DNA of 15,873 bases from Actinomycetota bacterium (GCA_005883245.1 VAXT01000169.1:1-15873); one strand, 5' to 3'; counted from the stretch's first letter, positions 1-6,331 are shown. The notes: a model not told the origin generated them from the letters alone. A program made the numbers and translations.

Positions 1-518
1 GAGTCGATCGGGATCACGCCGATCGTGTGCTCGGGGCCGCGGTTGAGCTCGGCCGGGACATAGCCGCGCCCGCGCCCGATCGTCATCGTCAGCTCCAGCC
101 TGCCCTTGTCGGACAGGGTTGCGATCTGGAGGTCCGGGTTCAGGATCTCGAGGTCCGCAGGGGCCTCGAGGTCGCCGGCGGTGACCTTGCCCGGGCCCTT
201 CTTGTTCAGTCGCACCTCGATCTCCGGCGACTCGCCCTCGAGGCGGACGATCATGTTCTTGAGCTGCAGGATGATGTCGGTCACGTCCTCCTTCACGCCC
301 GGCAGCGTCGTGAACTCGTGCGCGGTCCCCTCGAGCTTGACCGAGGTGACTGCGGCGCCCTCGAGCGACGAGAGCAGCACGCGGCGCAGCGAGTTGCCGA
401 ACGTGTAGCCGAAGCCGCGGTCGAGCGGCTCGATCGTGAACCGGCCCCGCTGCTCGTCGACTTCCTCGTGGACGATGCGCGGGATCTGGAAATCCATCAG
501 AGACGTACGTGTTGCCAT
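1..518 (-). CDS. rpoA: RNA polymerase alpha subunit, N-terminal part (runs off window)
   Basis: Encodes the alpha subunit, whose N-terminal domain dimerises and nucleates assembly of beta and beta' in core RNA polymerase. The 172 visible residues read MATRTSLMDFQIPRI at the start and contain the hallmark RGFGYTFGNSLRRVLLSS segment at about residues 34-51, which forms the dimer interface. The frame is still open at position 1, so the rest of the N-terminal domain and the C-terminal DNA/activator-binding domain lie outside the window. The ATG at 516-518 is preceded by AGGAAG; a second in-frame ATG is codon 8. It follows rpsD after 10 nt, the usual end of the alpha operon, where rplQ would be expected next. 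Identification is certain; the exact start is likely. Confidence 0.97.
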   Translation of the reverse strand, partial: MATRTSLMDFQIPRIVHEEVDEQRGRFTIEPLDRGFGYTFGNSLRRVLLSSLEGAAVTSVKLEGTAHEFTTLPGVKEDVTDIILQLKNMIVRLEGESPEIEVRLNKKGPGKVTAGDLEAPADLEILNPDLQIATLSDKGRLELTMTIGRGRGYVPAELNRGPEHTIGVIPID

Positions 519-528
519 GCCTTCCTTT

Positions 529-1149
529 CTACTTCGAGTAGAGCTCGACGATCAGTGATTCCTGGACGGGCGTGTCGATCTCCGAACGCTCGGGGAGCTT
601 CAGGATCTTGCCCGTGAGCGCCTCGTGGTCGGCCTGGAGCCAGGCCGCCACCGAGGCGGTGAGGTCGGTTGCGTCGCGGATGACCTGTTCCGCGGAGCTG
701 TTCGGCGCCATCGTGATGATGTCGTCGGGACGTACCTGGTAACTCGGGATATTCACGCGGCGGCCGTTGACGTGGAAGTGGCCGTGGCGGACGAACTGGC
801 GCGCCTGTGCCCTCGAGGTCGCGAACCCGAGCCGGTAGACGACGTTGTCGAGCCGCCGCTCGAGCATGCGCAGGAGCTCCTCGCCCGTGATCCCGGAGCC
901 CTTGGCGGCCTTCGTGTAGTAGGTGCGGAACTGCTTCTCGAGCAGGCCGTAGTAGCGGCGCGCCTTCTGCTTCTCGCGCAGCTGCAGCAGGTACTCCGAC
1001 TGCTTGATGCGGCCGCGTCCGTGCTCGCCCGGCGGATAGCTGCGGCGCTCGATCGCGCACTTCTCGGTCAGGCAGCGCTCGCCCTTGAGAAAGAGCTTCA
1101 TGCCCTCGCGGCGGCACTGCTTGCACTTCGGGGAACGGTCGCGGGCCAC
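529..1149 (-). CDS. rpsD: 30S ribosomal protein S4 (uS4), zinc-binding form
   Basis: S4 is a primary 16S rRNA binder that starts 30S assembly and, in E. coli and Bacillus, represses its own mRNA. The 206-residue product has the usual length. Four N-terminal cysteines (C9, C12, C26, C31; CxxC-x13-C-x4-C) mark the zinc-containing form. The S4 RNA-binding domain covers about residues 95-160 (MLERRLDNVVYRLGFA, then RQFVRHGHFHVNGRRVN). The start is GTG at 1147-1149: an open frame continues far upstream, but only from this GTG does the protein begin in the family manner (VARDRSPKCKQC). The GTG shares one base with the rpsK stop (TAGTG), which implies coupled translation. If this organism autoregulates through S4, the structured rpmJ-rpsM gap is the natural place to look (inference). 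Confidence 0.97.
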   Translation of the reverse strand: MARDRSPKCKQCRREGMKLFLKGERCLTEKCAIERRSYPPGEHGRGRIKQSEYLLQLREKQKARRYYGLLEKQFRTYYTKAAKGSGITGEELLRMLERRLDNVVYRLGFATSRAQARQFVRHGHFHVNGRRVNIPSYQVRPDDIITMAPNSSAEQVIRDATDLTASVAAWLQADHEALTGKILKLPERSEIDTPVQESLIVELYSK

Positions 1150-1553
1150 TAAACGCGCCTCCGCTTCTTGGGGCGCACACCGTTGTGCGCCTGCGGGGAC
1201 ACGTCCTTCACGCCGAGGATCTCGAGCCCCGCGGCCTGGAGGGAGCGAATCGCCGTCTCGCGGCCCGAGCCGGGGCCCTTGACGAAGACCTCGACCTTCT
1301 GCAGGCCGTGCTCCATGCCCTTGCGGGCGCACGCGTCCGCCGTCACCTGCGCGGCGAACGGCGTCGACTTGCGCGAGCCCTTGAAGCCTGCTGAGCCTGC
1401 CGACTCCCAGACGATCACGTTGCCCTCGGTGTCGGTGAGCGTGACGATCGTGTTGTTGAACGACGTCTTGATGTGCGCCTGCCCGATGGCGATGTTCTTC
1501 CGGACCCGGCGCCTCGTGCGGCCGCGCCCTGCTTGTCTCCTCGGGGGCGCCAT
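1149..1553 (-). CDS. rpsK: 30S ribosomal protein S11 (uS11)
   Basis: S11 sits on the 30S platform near the mRNA exit and E site. The 134-residue product has a basic N-terminal tail (about residues 1-19), then the conserved body with SFNNTIVTLTD near residues 31-41 and GPGSGRETAIRSL near 94-106, and ends in the typical HNGVRPKKRRRV. The usual C-terminal Cys of HNGCRP is Val here. The ATG overlaps the rpsM stop by one base (TAATG) and there is no convincing Shine-Dalgarno of its own, so it probably relies on ribosomes finishing rpsM. It is the second gene of the alpha operon in standard order. Confidence 0.98.
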   Translation of the reverse strand: MAPPRRQAGRGRTRRRVRKNIAIGQAHIKTSFNNTIVTLTDTEGNVIVWESAGSAGFKGSRKSTPFAAQVTADACARKGMEHGLQKVEVFVKGPGSGRETAIRSLQAAGLEILGVKDVSPQAHNGVRPKKRRRV

Positions 1554-1936
1554 TACGTCTTGCTCGGCGCTCTCTTGCCGCGGCCGACCGTCTTCTTCGG
1601 GCCCTTCCGGGTACGAGCGTTCGTCTTCGTCCGCTGACCGTTCGCCGGCAGCCCGCGGCGATGGCGGACTCCACGATACGCGCCGATCTCGCCGAGGCGC
1701 TTGATCGCCTGCTGGCGCTCGCGACGGAGGTCGCCCTCGACCTGCAGGTTGGCGTCGATGTAGTCGCGGAGCTTCGTGATCTCGCCGTCGGTCAGGTCGT
1801 TGACCTTCGTGTCGAGCGAGATCCCGACCTCCTTCGACACCTTCTGCGAGGTCGATCGGCCGATGCCGAAGATGTACGTGAGCGCGACCTCGAGCCGCTT
1901 CTCACGGGGGAGGTTGACTCCGGCGATCCTGGCCAT
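1553..1936 (-). CDS. rpsM: 30S ribosomal protein S13 (uS13)
   Basis: S13 lies in the 30S head and contacts P-site tRNA and the L5 bridge. The 127-residue product starts MARIAGVNLPREKR, has a helix-hairpin-helix-like segment near FGIGRSTSQK, and ends with the basic tail RHRRGLPANGQRTKTNARTR...GKRAPSKT that reaches the tRNA. An ATG 21 nt upstream is in frame but is rejected, because a GGGAGG Shine-Dalgarno at 1944-1949 sits 7 nt before the ATG at 1934-1936 and the MARIAG start matches the family. That Shine-Dalgarno lies inside the 3' arm of a perfect 14-bp inverted repeat spanning the gap to rpmJ, so initiation may be controlled by mRNA folding. First gene of the alpha operon proper. Confidence 0.98.
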   Translation of the reverse strand: MARIAGVNLPREKRLEVALTYIFGIGRSTSQKVSKEVGISLDTKVNDLTDGEITKLRDYIDANLQVEGDLRRERQQAIKRLGEIGAYRGVRHRRGLPANGQRTKTNARTRKGPKKTVGRGKRAPSKT

Positions 1937-2100
1937 CAGTGCGCCTCCCGGTGGCATTGGTGGATGCCTGGGTCGCTAGCACCAAGCCAGGCAAGGACGC
2001 AGGGAGCGCTCGGGCTGGTCAGCCCGGGCGCGACTGAGGACGCCGCATGGCGCAGCGTGATAGCGGGCCAGGCGCCGCTGAATGTCGCCGGGAGGCGCAC
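1936..2100 (-). other. Bridging small ORF between rpmJ and rpsM (54 codons)
   Basis: A GTG immediately after the rpmJ stop (TGAGTG) opens a 54-codon frame, in phase with rpmJ, that ends in a TGA sharing one base with the rpsM ATG (TGATG). The predicted peptide starts VRLPATFSGAW. It is rich in Ala, Pro, Ser, His and Cys, matches no family I recognise, and does not look like a folded protein. Its likely value, if any, is to carry ribosomes from rpmJ through the long stem that covers the rpsM Shine-Dalgarno. It could be a chance open frame in GC-rich DNA. TGA readthrough would fuse it to L36, but nothing seen here favours that. Confidence 0.3.
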
Positions 2101-2101
2101 T
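1938..2101 (-). promoter_or_regulatory. Candidate structured RNA enclosing the rpsM ribosome-binding site
   Basis: The arms 1938-1951 and 2088-2101 are perfect 14-nt inverted repeats (in mRNA sense AGTGCGCCTCCCGG and CCGGGAGGCGCACT). The upstream arm starts on the last base of the rpmJ stop; the downstream arm contains the rpsM GGGAGG and ends one base before the ATG. Inside lie hairpins at 2062-2079 (5 bp), 2040-2058 (8 bp with two G-U pairs, loop CCA), 2006-2031 (4+6 bp around one mismatch, loop GACC) and 1966-1992 (6 bp). A competing 5-bp hairpin lies at 1953-1968. In E. coli the S4-binding alpha-operon leader overlaps the rpsM start, so position suggests an analogous control element. The fold was read by eye, not computed. 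Confidence 0.55.
1944..1949 (-). promoter_or_regulatory. Shine-Dalgarno of rpsM (GGGAGG)
   Basis: GGGAGG lies 7 nt before the rpsM ATG and excludes the in-frame ATG at 1955-1957 as the start. It is fully paired with CCTCCC of the upstream arm (2090-2095) if the 14-bp stem forms. Confidence 0.75.
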
Positions 2102-2214
2102 CAGCCCTGCCTCTGCTTGTGGCGTGGGTTGGTGCAGATGACCATCGTCCGCCCGTGCCGGCGGATCACGCGGCACCGCTCACACATCGGCTTGACTGAC
2201 GCTCGAACCTTCAT
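2101..2214 (-). CDS. rpmJ: 50S ribosomal protein L36 (bL36), zinc form
   Basis: A 37-residue protein beginning MKVRASVKPMCERC and ending NPRHKQRQG, the normal length for L36, a late-assembling 50S protein that packs against 23S rRNA. The zinc ribbon is intact: C11, C14, C27 and H32. This is the zinc-containing (C+) version, as opposed to the zinc-free paralogue some bacteria use in zinc starvation. The ATG at 2212-2214 follows GAGGTG closely. Its normal upstream neighbour infA is missing; map lies 81 nt away instead. The stop codon's last base begins the inverted repeat that encloses the rpsM ribosome-binding site. Confidence 0.97.
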   Translation of the reverse strand: MKVRASVKPMCERCRVIRRHGRTMVICTNPRHKQRQG

Positions 2215-2215
2215 T

Positions 2216-2299
2216 TCACCTCGTAAGAACCGCGCCTCGCGAGCGCGGTGAAATGGACACGGAAACACGCGCAGCCGTGCTGCGCGCAGCGGGCTTCAT
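2216..2299 (-). other. Bridging small ORF between map and rpmJ (27 codons)
   Basis: The ATG at 2297-2299 overlaps the map stop by 4 nt (ATGA) and the frame runs 27 codons, MKPAARSTAAR onward, to a TGA one base before the rpmJ ATG. It fills the entire gap where infA would normally be, but has no resemblance to initiation factor 1. The Ala/Arg/Ser-rich peptide is not recognisable. It is one of several gap-filling frames in this locus and may serve only to keep ribosomes on the mRNA. Confidence 0.3.
2229..2286 (-). promoter_or_regulatory. Two tandem hairpins between map and rpmJ
   Basis: In mRNA order the first hairpin is CGCGCAGC-ACG-GCUGCGCG (2268-2286, 8 bp), followed by UGUUUCC, which is only weakly terminator-like. 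The second is ACCGCGC-loop-GCGCGGU (2229-2249, 7 bp), ending 14 nt before the rpmJ ATG. Both stems are perfect. They could act as a transcription attenuator between spc and alpha, as an mRNA processing site, or as translation control of rpmJ. No convincing promoter is visible in the gap. Confidence 0.45.
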
Positions 2300-3072
2300 G
2301 GTAGCAAAACGGTTTCGGCCGGATTCGGCGTAACGGTGAGGATTTTCGGACCCTCGTCGGTGACGGCGACGGTGTGCTCGAAATGGGCGGACAGCGAGCC
2401 GTCGATCGTCGAGATCGACCACTCATCGTCGTGCAGGTACACGTCCGGCGCGCCCGCGTTGATCATCGGCTCGATCGCGAACGTCATCCCGGGCTGAAGC
2501 TCGGGGCCGCGGCCCGGCGGGCCGTAGTTCGGGATCTGCGGGTCCTCGTGCATCGCGCGCCCGATCCCATGGCCGACCAGGCTGCGGACGACCGAGAAAC
2601 CCGCCTCCTCTGTGGCGACCTGGATCGCGTGGGACACGTCCGACAGCCGGTTCCCGGCGCGGCACTGGGCAATCCCGGCGGCCAGTGCGGCCTGGCAGCC
2701 TTCGAGCAGCCGCTCGGCGTCGGCGGCGATCTCACCGACAGCGAACGTGTACGCGGAGTCGGCCACGAACCCGTCGAGGACGACCCCGACGTCGACGGAC
2801 AGGATGTCTCCCTCGGACACCGTGCGGCCGTTCGGGATGCCGTGCACGACCATGTCGTTCGGCGACGTGCAAATCGCTGCCGGGTACCCGAGGTAGCCCT
2901 TGAACGACGAGGTCCCGCCCTGCGAGCGGATGTACTCCTCGGCCGCCTCGTCGAGCTCGCCGGTCGTGACTCCGGGGCGGATGTGGTCGTGGAGCCTGGC
3001 GATCGTGTCCGCGACGATGCGTCCGGCGTTCGCCATCTTCTCGATCTCGGCCGTGGACTTGCGAATAATCAT
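2296..3072 (-). CDS. map: Methionine aminopeptidase, type I
   Basis: Removes the initiator Met from nascent proteins whose second residue is small. The 258-residue product has the pita-bread fold of type Ia enzymes without an N-terminal zinc-finger extension. All five metal ligands are visible: D94 and D105 (VDVGVVLDGFVADSAYTF), H168 (VGHGIG), E201 (AIEPM) and E232 (FEHTV). The catalytic histidines are H77 (VVHGIP) and H175. The ATG overlaps the adk stop by 4 nt (ATGA) and has AAGGTGG 7 nt upstream. Placement after secY-adk is standard for the spc operon, but map is followed directly by rpmJ rather than infA. Confidence 0.97.
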   Translation of the reverse strand: MIIRKSTAEIEKMANAGRIVADTIARLHDHIRPGVTTGELDEAAEEYIRSQGGTSSFKGYLGYPAAICTSPNDMVVHGIPNGRTVSEGDILSVDVGVVLDGFVADSAYTFAVGEIAADAERLLEGCQAALAAGIAQCRAGNRLSDVSHAIQVATEEAGFSVVRSLVGHGIGRAMHEDPQIPNYGPPGRGPELQPGMTFAIEPMINAGAPDVYLHDDEWSISTIDGSLSAHFEHTVAVTDEGPKILTVTPNPAETVLLP

Positions 3073-3656
3073 GCCGACGCCACCTTGGCCTGCTCGACGG
3101 CTTGCTGGATCTCCGAGAACACCTCGTTCTCGGGCCGATCACCGTGAATCCCGACGAGGTTCCCGGCCAGCCGATAGTGGGAGACGAGCGGCCTCGTCTC
3201 CTGGTTGTAGAGGGCGATTCGCTTGGCGATCGCCTCCGGCGTGTCGTCGGAACGGCCCTCGCCCGCGGCTCGCTTGCGCAGCCGCGCGATCGCAACGTCG
3301 TCGGGGACCTGAAGCTCGAGCACGACGGTCAGCGGGCGATCGATCTCCGACAGCATCGAGTCGAGCGCGTCGGCCTGGGCCATCGTGCGCGGGAATCCGT
3401 CGAGGATGAAGCCCGCGTCGGTGTCGGCCCGGGACAGGCGCTCGCGGATCAACTCGATCATCAGGTCGTCGGGCACGAGCTCTCCGGCGTCGTAGATCGG
3501 CTTGACGCGCTGTCCGAGGGGCGTGCCCTCTGACATCGCGGCGCGCAGCATGTCGCCGGTCGCGATGTGTGCGAGCCCGTACTCCGCGGAAAGCCGCTTC
3601 GCCTGCGTTCCTTTCCCGGACCCCTGCACGCCCAGGAGCAGCACGTCGAGCGGCAC
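3069..3656 (-). CDS. adk: Adenylate kinase, short form
   Basis: Interconverts ATP + AMP and 2 ADP, setting cellular adenylate balance. The P-loop GVQGSGKGT is at residues 9-17, the AMP-binding TGDMLR at 33-38, and DGFPRT at 86-91. At 195 residues it lacks the roughly 30-residue zinc or hydrogen-bonded LID insert of long bacterial enzymes and has only the short RSDDTPEAIAKR lid. The start is GTG at 3654-3656, one base after the secY stop, giving the expected MPLDVLLLG beginning; no strong Shine-Dalgarno is present, so coupling to secY is likely. Its stop overlaps map by 4 nt. The secY-adk-map order is typical of Gram-positive and actinobacterial spc operons. Confidence 0.97.
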   Translation of the reverse strand: MPLDVLLLGVQGSGKGTQAKRLSAEYGLAHIATGDMLRAAMSEGTPLGQRVKPIYDAGELVPDDLMIELIRERLSRADTDAGFILDGFPRTMAQADALDSMLSEIDRPLTVVLELQVPDDVAIARLRKRAAGEGRSDDTPEAIAKRIALYNQETRPLVSHYRLAGNLVGIHGDRPENEVFSEIQQAVEQAKVASA

Positions 3657-3657
3657 G

Positions 3658-4911
3658 CTACTTCAAGAAGCCTTCGTAGGAGCGCATCATCATCTGCGAC
3701 TCCATCTGGCGCATCGTGTCCAGCGCGACGCCGACGGCGATCAGCACCGACGTGCCGCCCAGCGCGCGCGAGTTCGCCTGCGAGAAGCCCCCGTACCGGA
3801 TGAAGATGCTCGGCAGGACGGCGACCGTCGCGAGGTAGAGCGCGCCCGGCAGCGTGAGGCGAGTCAGCACGCGATCGAGGTACTGCGCGGTCGGCGGGCC
3901 GGGCCTGATCCCCGGGATGTAGCCGCCGTGCTTGCGTAGCTGGTCGGCCTGGTCGACCGGGTTGAACTGGACCGCGGTGTAGAAGTACGTGAAGATCACG
4001 ATCAGGAAGCCCTCGAAGAGCATGTAGCTCAGGTTCCCTTGCGTGAAGTGCGCGTTGACGAAGCTCTGCGTCTGGGGGAAGTACTGGGCGATCGTGGGCG
4101 GGAACGCCAGGATCGCGGCTGCGAAGATGATCGGGATCACGCCGGCCATGTTCACGCGCAGCGGCATGTAGGTCGATCCACCCGCGGTCATCCGGCGACC
4201 CACCATCCGTTTCGCGTACTGGATGGGGATCTTCCGCTGGCCCTCCTGGATGAAGACGACCGCGGCGACGATCGAGAGCGCGATCAGCGGGAAGAACAGC
4301 TTCTCCATGACGCCGCCGTAGTACCAGGCGCTGATCCCGGCGGGAGCGCTCGTCAAGATCGACGCGAAGATCAGGAGCGAGATGCCGTTGCCGACGCCGC
4401 GCTTCGTGATCAGCTCGCCCATCCACATGAGGAGCGTCGTGCCGGCGGTCAGCGTGAGGACGATCATGACCATGCGGCCGGTGCCCGCCTCGAGCGCGCC
4501 CTGGCGCTTGAACAGGTACGCGTAGCCGAGCGACTGGGCCGCGGCCAGCACGACCGTCAGGTAGCGCGTGTACTGGTTGATCTTGGCGTAGCCGGCCTCG
4601 CCTTCCTTCTGGAGCTGCTCGAGCCTCGGGACGACGACGGTCAGCAGCTGCAGGATGATCGACGCCGTGACGTACGGCATGATCCCGAGCGCGAAAATCG
4701 CGAACTGCGAGAGCGCGCCGCCCGAGAACAGGTTCAGCAGGCCGAGCACGGTTCCGCTCGTCGAGTTGAAGTACTGCTTGATCGCGTCCGAGTTGACTCC
4801 CGGGGCGGGGACCCACGAGCCGAGGCGATAGAGCGCCAGCACCGCCGCGGTGAAGAGCACGCGCCGGCGAAGCTCGGGGACGCGCCACGCGTTGGCGAGC
4901 CAGGAGAACAC
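3658..4911 (-). CDS. secY: Protein translocase channel subunit SecY
   Basis: Forms the membrane channel that, with SecE and SecG, exports unfolded proteins driven by SecA or inserts membrane proteins co-translationally. The 417-residue product is slightly shorter than the common length of about 430 and has about ten hydrophobic segments. The family signature around GIMPYVTASIILQLL is at residues 76-90, and the following VVPRLEQLQKEGEAG loop is conserved. A later cytoplasmic loop has YAKRMVGRRM. The GTG at 4909-4911 shares its first base with the rplO stop (TAGTG), and GGAGG lies 4 nt upstream. This is the only integral membrane protein of the window. Confidence 0.97.
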   Translation of the reverse strand: MFSWLANAWRVPELRRRVLFTAAVLALYRLGSWVPAPGVNSDAIKQYFNSTSGTVLGLLNLFSGGALSQFAIFALGIMPYVTASIILQLLTVVVPRLEQLQKEGEAGYAKINQYTRYLTVVLAAAQSLGYAYLFKRQGALEAGTGRMVMIVLTLTAGTTLLMWMGELITKRGVGNGISLLIFASILTSAPAGISAWYYGGVMEKLFFPLIALSIVAAVVFIQEGQRKIPIQYAKRMVGRRMTAGGSTYMPLRVNMAGVIPIIFAAAILAFPPTIAQYFPQTQSFVNAHFTQGNLSYMLFEGFLIVIFTYFYTAVQFNPVDQADQLRKHGGYIPGIRPGPPTAQYLDRVLTRLTLPGALYLATVAVLPSIFIRYGGFSQANSRALGGTSVLIAVGVALDTMRQMESQMMMRSYEGFLK

Positions 4912-5534
4912 TATTCCTCCGAAGCCTCCGCTTCCGCTCCGGGCTCGGAGGACTGGGTTTCCTCAGCCGCCTCGGTTTCTTCGTCGCGGGCCGCGGGCTC
5001 GGTTTGCTTAGCCGTAGGCTTGGCGGTCCTGCGCTTCGGAGGCCTCGGCTTGGGCTCTCCACGCAGCCAGGTGATCGTCCCGCCCGCACCCTCGATCTTC
5101 TCGCGCGCGCTCGCCGAGAAGAGGTGCGCGGAGACCATCAGCTTCTTCCTCAGCTCGCCGTGCCCGAGGATCTTGACGTCGAGCCGCGTGTTCCGGATCA
5201 GGCCGGCCTCCTTGAGCGTCTCGGGCGTGACCTCGCCGTCGAAGCGCTCGAGGTCGCGGACGTTGACCGCATGGACTCGCGTTCTGTGCGGGCCGACGGG
5301 CATCGCGTCCCTCGAGTACTGGCCGCGCTGCTTGCCCAGGCGCATGTAGATCGGCGTCTGGCCGCCCTCGAACCCGGGCCGCATCTTGTTCGAGCCGGAA
5401 CGGGCTTTCTGGCCCTTGATCCCGCGGCCGGAATACCGGCCCTTGCCCGAGCCCAGGCCGCGGCCCACGCGCTTGCGGCTCTTGCGCGGTGCGGCGGGCT
5501 TGAGCGAGGAGAGGCTGAGCTTCTTTTCGGCCAC
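4911..5534 (-). CDS. rplO: 50S ribosomal protein L15 (uL15) with C-terminal tail
   Basis: L15 is a late-assembly 50S protein threading into 23S rRNA. The Gly/Arg-rich N-terminus (RKRVGRGLGSGKGRYSGRG, residues 19-37) and the MRPGFEGGQTPIYMRLGK segment (51-68) are diagnostic. The conserved globular end is near residue 157. Beyond it the protein continues for about 50 residues: first basic (KPRPPKRRTAKP), then strongly acidic (DEETEAAEETQSSEPGA). Typical L15 is about 145-150 residues; this is 207. The start is GTG at 5532-5534, one base after the rpmD stop. The tail is encoded immediately before secY and its stop is shared with the secY start. Confidence 0.96.
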   Translation of the reverse strand: MAEKKLSLSSLKPAAPRKSRKRVGRGLGSGKGRYSGRGIKGQKARSGSNKMRPGFEGGQTPIYMRLGKQRGQYSRDAMPVGPHRTRVHAVNVRDLERFDGEVTPETLKEAGLIRNTRLDVKILGHGELRKKLMVSAHLFSASAREKIEGAGGTITWLRGEPKPRPPKRRTAKPTAKQTEPAARDEETEAAEETQSSEPGAEAEASEE

Positions 5535-5535
5535 G

Positions 5536-5715
5536 TCAGTCTTCCACGACCTCGACGAGGTGGCGGACCTTTCTGAGCATACCGGCGAGCTGTGGGCTCT
5601 CCGTGTGCTCCGCGGTGCGGCCGATCTTGCCTAGGCCGAGCGCCCGGAGCGTGCCCCGGTGGCGCTGGCTCTGGCCGATCTCGCTACGCGTCTGCTTGAT
5701 CTTGACCGTCGCCAC
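5536..5715 (-). CDS. rpmD: 50S ribosomal protein L30 (uL30)
   Basis: A 59-residue protein starting MATVKIKQTRSEIGQSQRHR with GTLRALGLGKIGRT at residues 21-34, the standard bacterial L30 pattern and length. L30 is a small 50S protein of the ferredoxin-like fold. The GTG at 5713-5715 has AGGAG at 5723-5727 with 7 nt spacing, so the start is well supported. This start lies inside rpsE: the two genes overlap by 32 nt in different frames, because S5 carries a C-terminal extension. The stop is one base from the rplO GTG. Position between rpsE and rplO is canonical. Confidence 0.95.
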   Translation of the reverse strand: MATVKIKQTRSEIGQSQRHRGTLRALGLGKIGRTAEHTESPQLAGMLRKVRHLVEVVED

Positions 5716-6331
5716 TCTCTGTCTCCTGCGGTTCCTCGGCGGCTTCCGTCACCGGAGCTCCGGCAACTGCCTCCGGCACCGCCTCCTGCTCTTCCTGCTT
5801 CGCGCCGACGGGCAACACCTGGCTGACGGTCAGGCCCCGCGCAGCGGCGACCTCTTCGGGGCGCCGCAGATGCTGCAGTCCCTGGACAGTCGCCTTCAAC
5901 ATGTTGATCGGGTTCGTCGTGCCCAGGCTCTTCGCGAGGATGTCGCGGACGCCGCCGAGCTCGAGCACGGCACGGACGCCGCCGCCGGCGATGACCCCGG
6001 TTCCTTCGCTGGCCGGGCGCAGCATGACCCGCGCCGCGCCGAACTTGCCGATGATCTCGTGCGTGATCGTCGTCCCGTGCTGCGGGATCGTGAACAGGTT
6101 CTTCTTCGCGTCGTCGACGGCCTTCGAGATCGCGAGCGGCACCTCACGCGCCTTGCCGTAGCCTAGGCCGACGCGGTCGACCTCGTCGCCGATCACGACG
6201 AGCGCCGTGAACGAGAACCGGCGGCCGCCCTTGACGACCTTCGCGACGCGGTTGATCTCGACCACACGCTCCTTGAGCTCGCGCGTCTCCTCGCGGCGCA
6301 TGACTTCTCTCTCGACGGGGGTAGTACTCAA
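5684..6331 (-). CDS. rpsE: 30S ribosomal protein S5 (uS5) with acidic C-terminal tail
   Basis: S5 lies at the mRNA entry side of the 30S and affects decoding accuracy. The 215-residue product has the double-stranded-RNA-binding-like domain (VAKVVKGGRRFSFTALVVIGD at residues 29-49, GLGYGKAREVP at 55-65) and the C-terminal domain with EGTGVIAGGGVRAVLELGGV (109-128). Conserved sequence ends near RRPEEVAAARGL (156-167). About 48 residues rich in Glu, Gln, Pro and Ala follow, absent from most S5 proteins, and their end overlaps rpmD by 32 nt. The start is TTG at 6329-6331: AAGGAGG lies 9 nt upstream and TTG overlaps the rplR stop (TTGA). An in-frame ATG at codon 11 is the alternative but has a poor site. 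Confidence 0.95.
   Translation of the reverse strand: MSTTPVEREVMRREETRELKERVVEINRVAKVVKGGRRFSFTALVVIGDEVDRVGLGYGKAREVPLAISKAVDDAKKNLFTIPQHGTTITHEIIGKFGAARVMLRPASEGTGVIAGGGVRAVLELGGVRDILAKSLGTTNPINMLKATVQGLQHLRRPEEVAAARGLTVSQVLPVGAKQEEQEAVPEAVAGAPVTEAAEEPQETESGDGQDQADA

Noticed and set aside
1150..1674. N-terminal extension of rpsD through rpsK (381-codon frame).
   Set aside because: The upstream part is rpsK in another frame; the GTG at 1147-1149 gives the normal S4 N-terminus.
1958..1999. Plus-strand resemblance to the 5' end of 23S rRNA (TGGTGGATGCCT ... AAGGACG).
   Set aside because: The match is two short blocks with wrong spacing, on the strand opposite to the operon. Matches of this size to some part of rRNA are expected by chance in a window this long.
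1938..2101. Interpretation of the inverted repeats around the rpmJ-rpsM gap as a MITE or small transposon.
   Set aside because: No target-site duplication is visible, and the ends coincide with the rpmJ stop and the rpsM Shine-Dalgarno, which fits an mRNA structure better. Not fully excluded.
4039..5349. Long plus-strand open frame (436 codons) opposite secY and rplO.
   Set aside because: Arg/Asp-rich shadow of GC-rich minus-strand genes with clear family identity; no recognisable domain.
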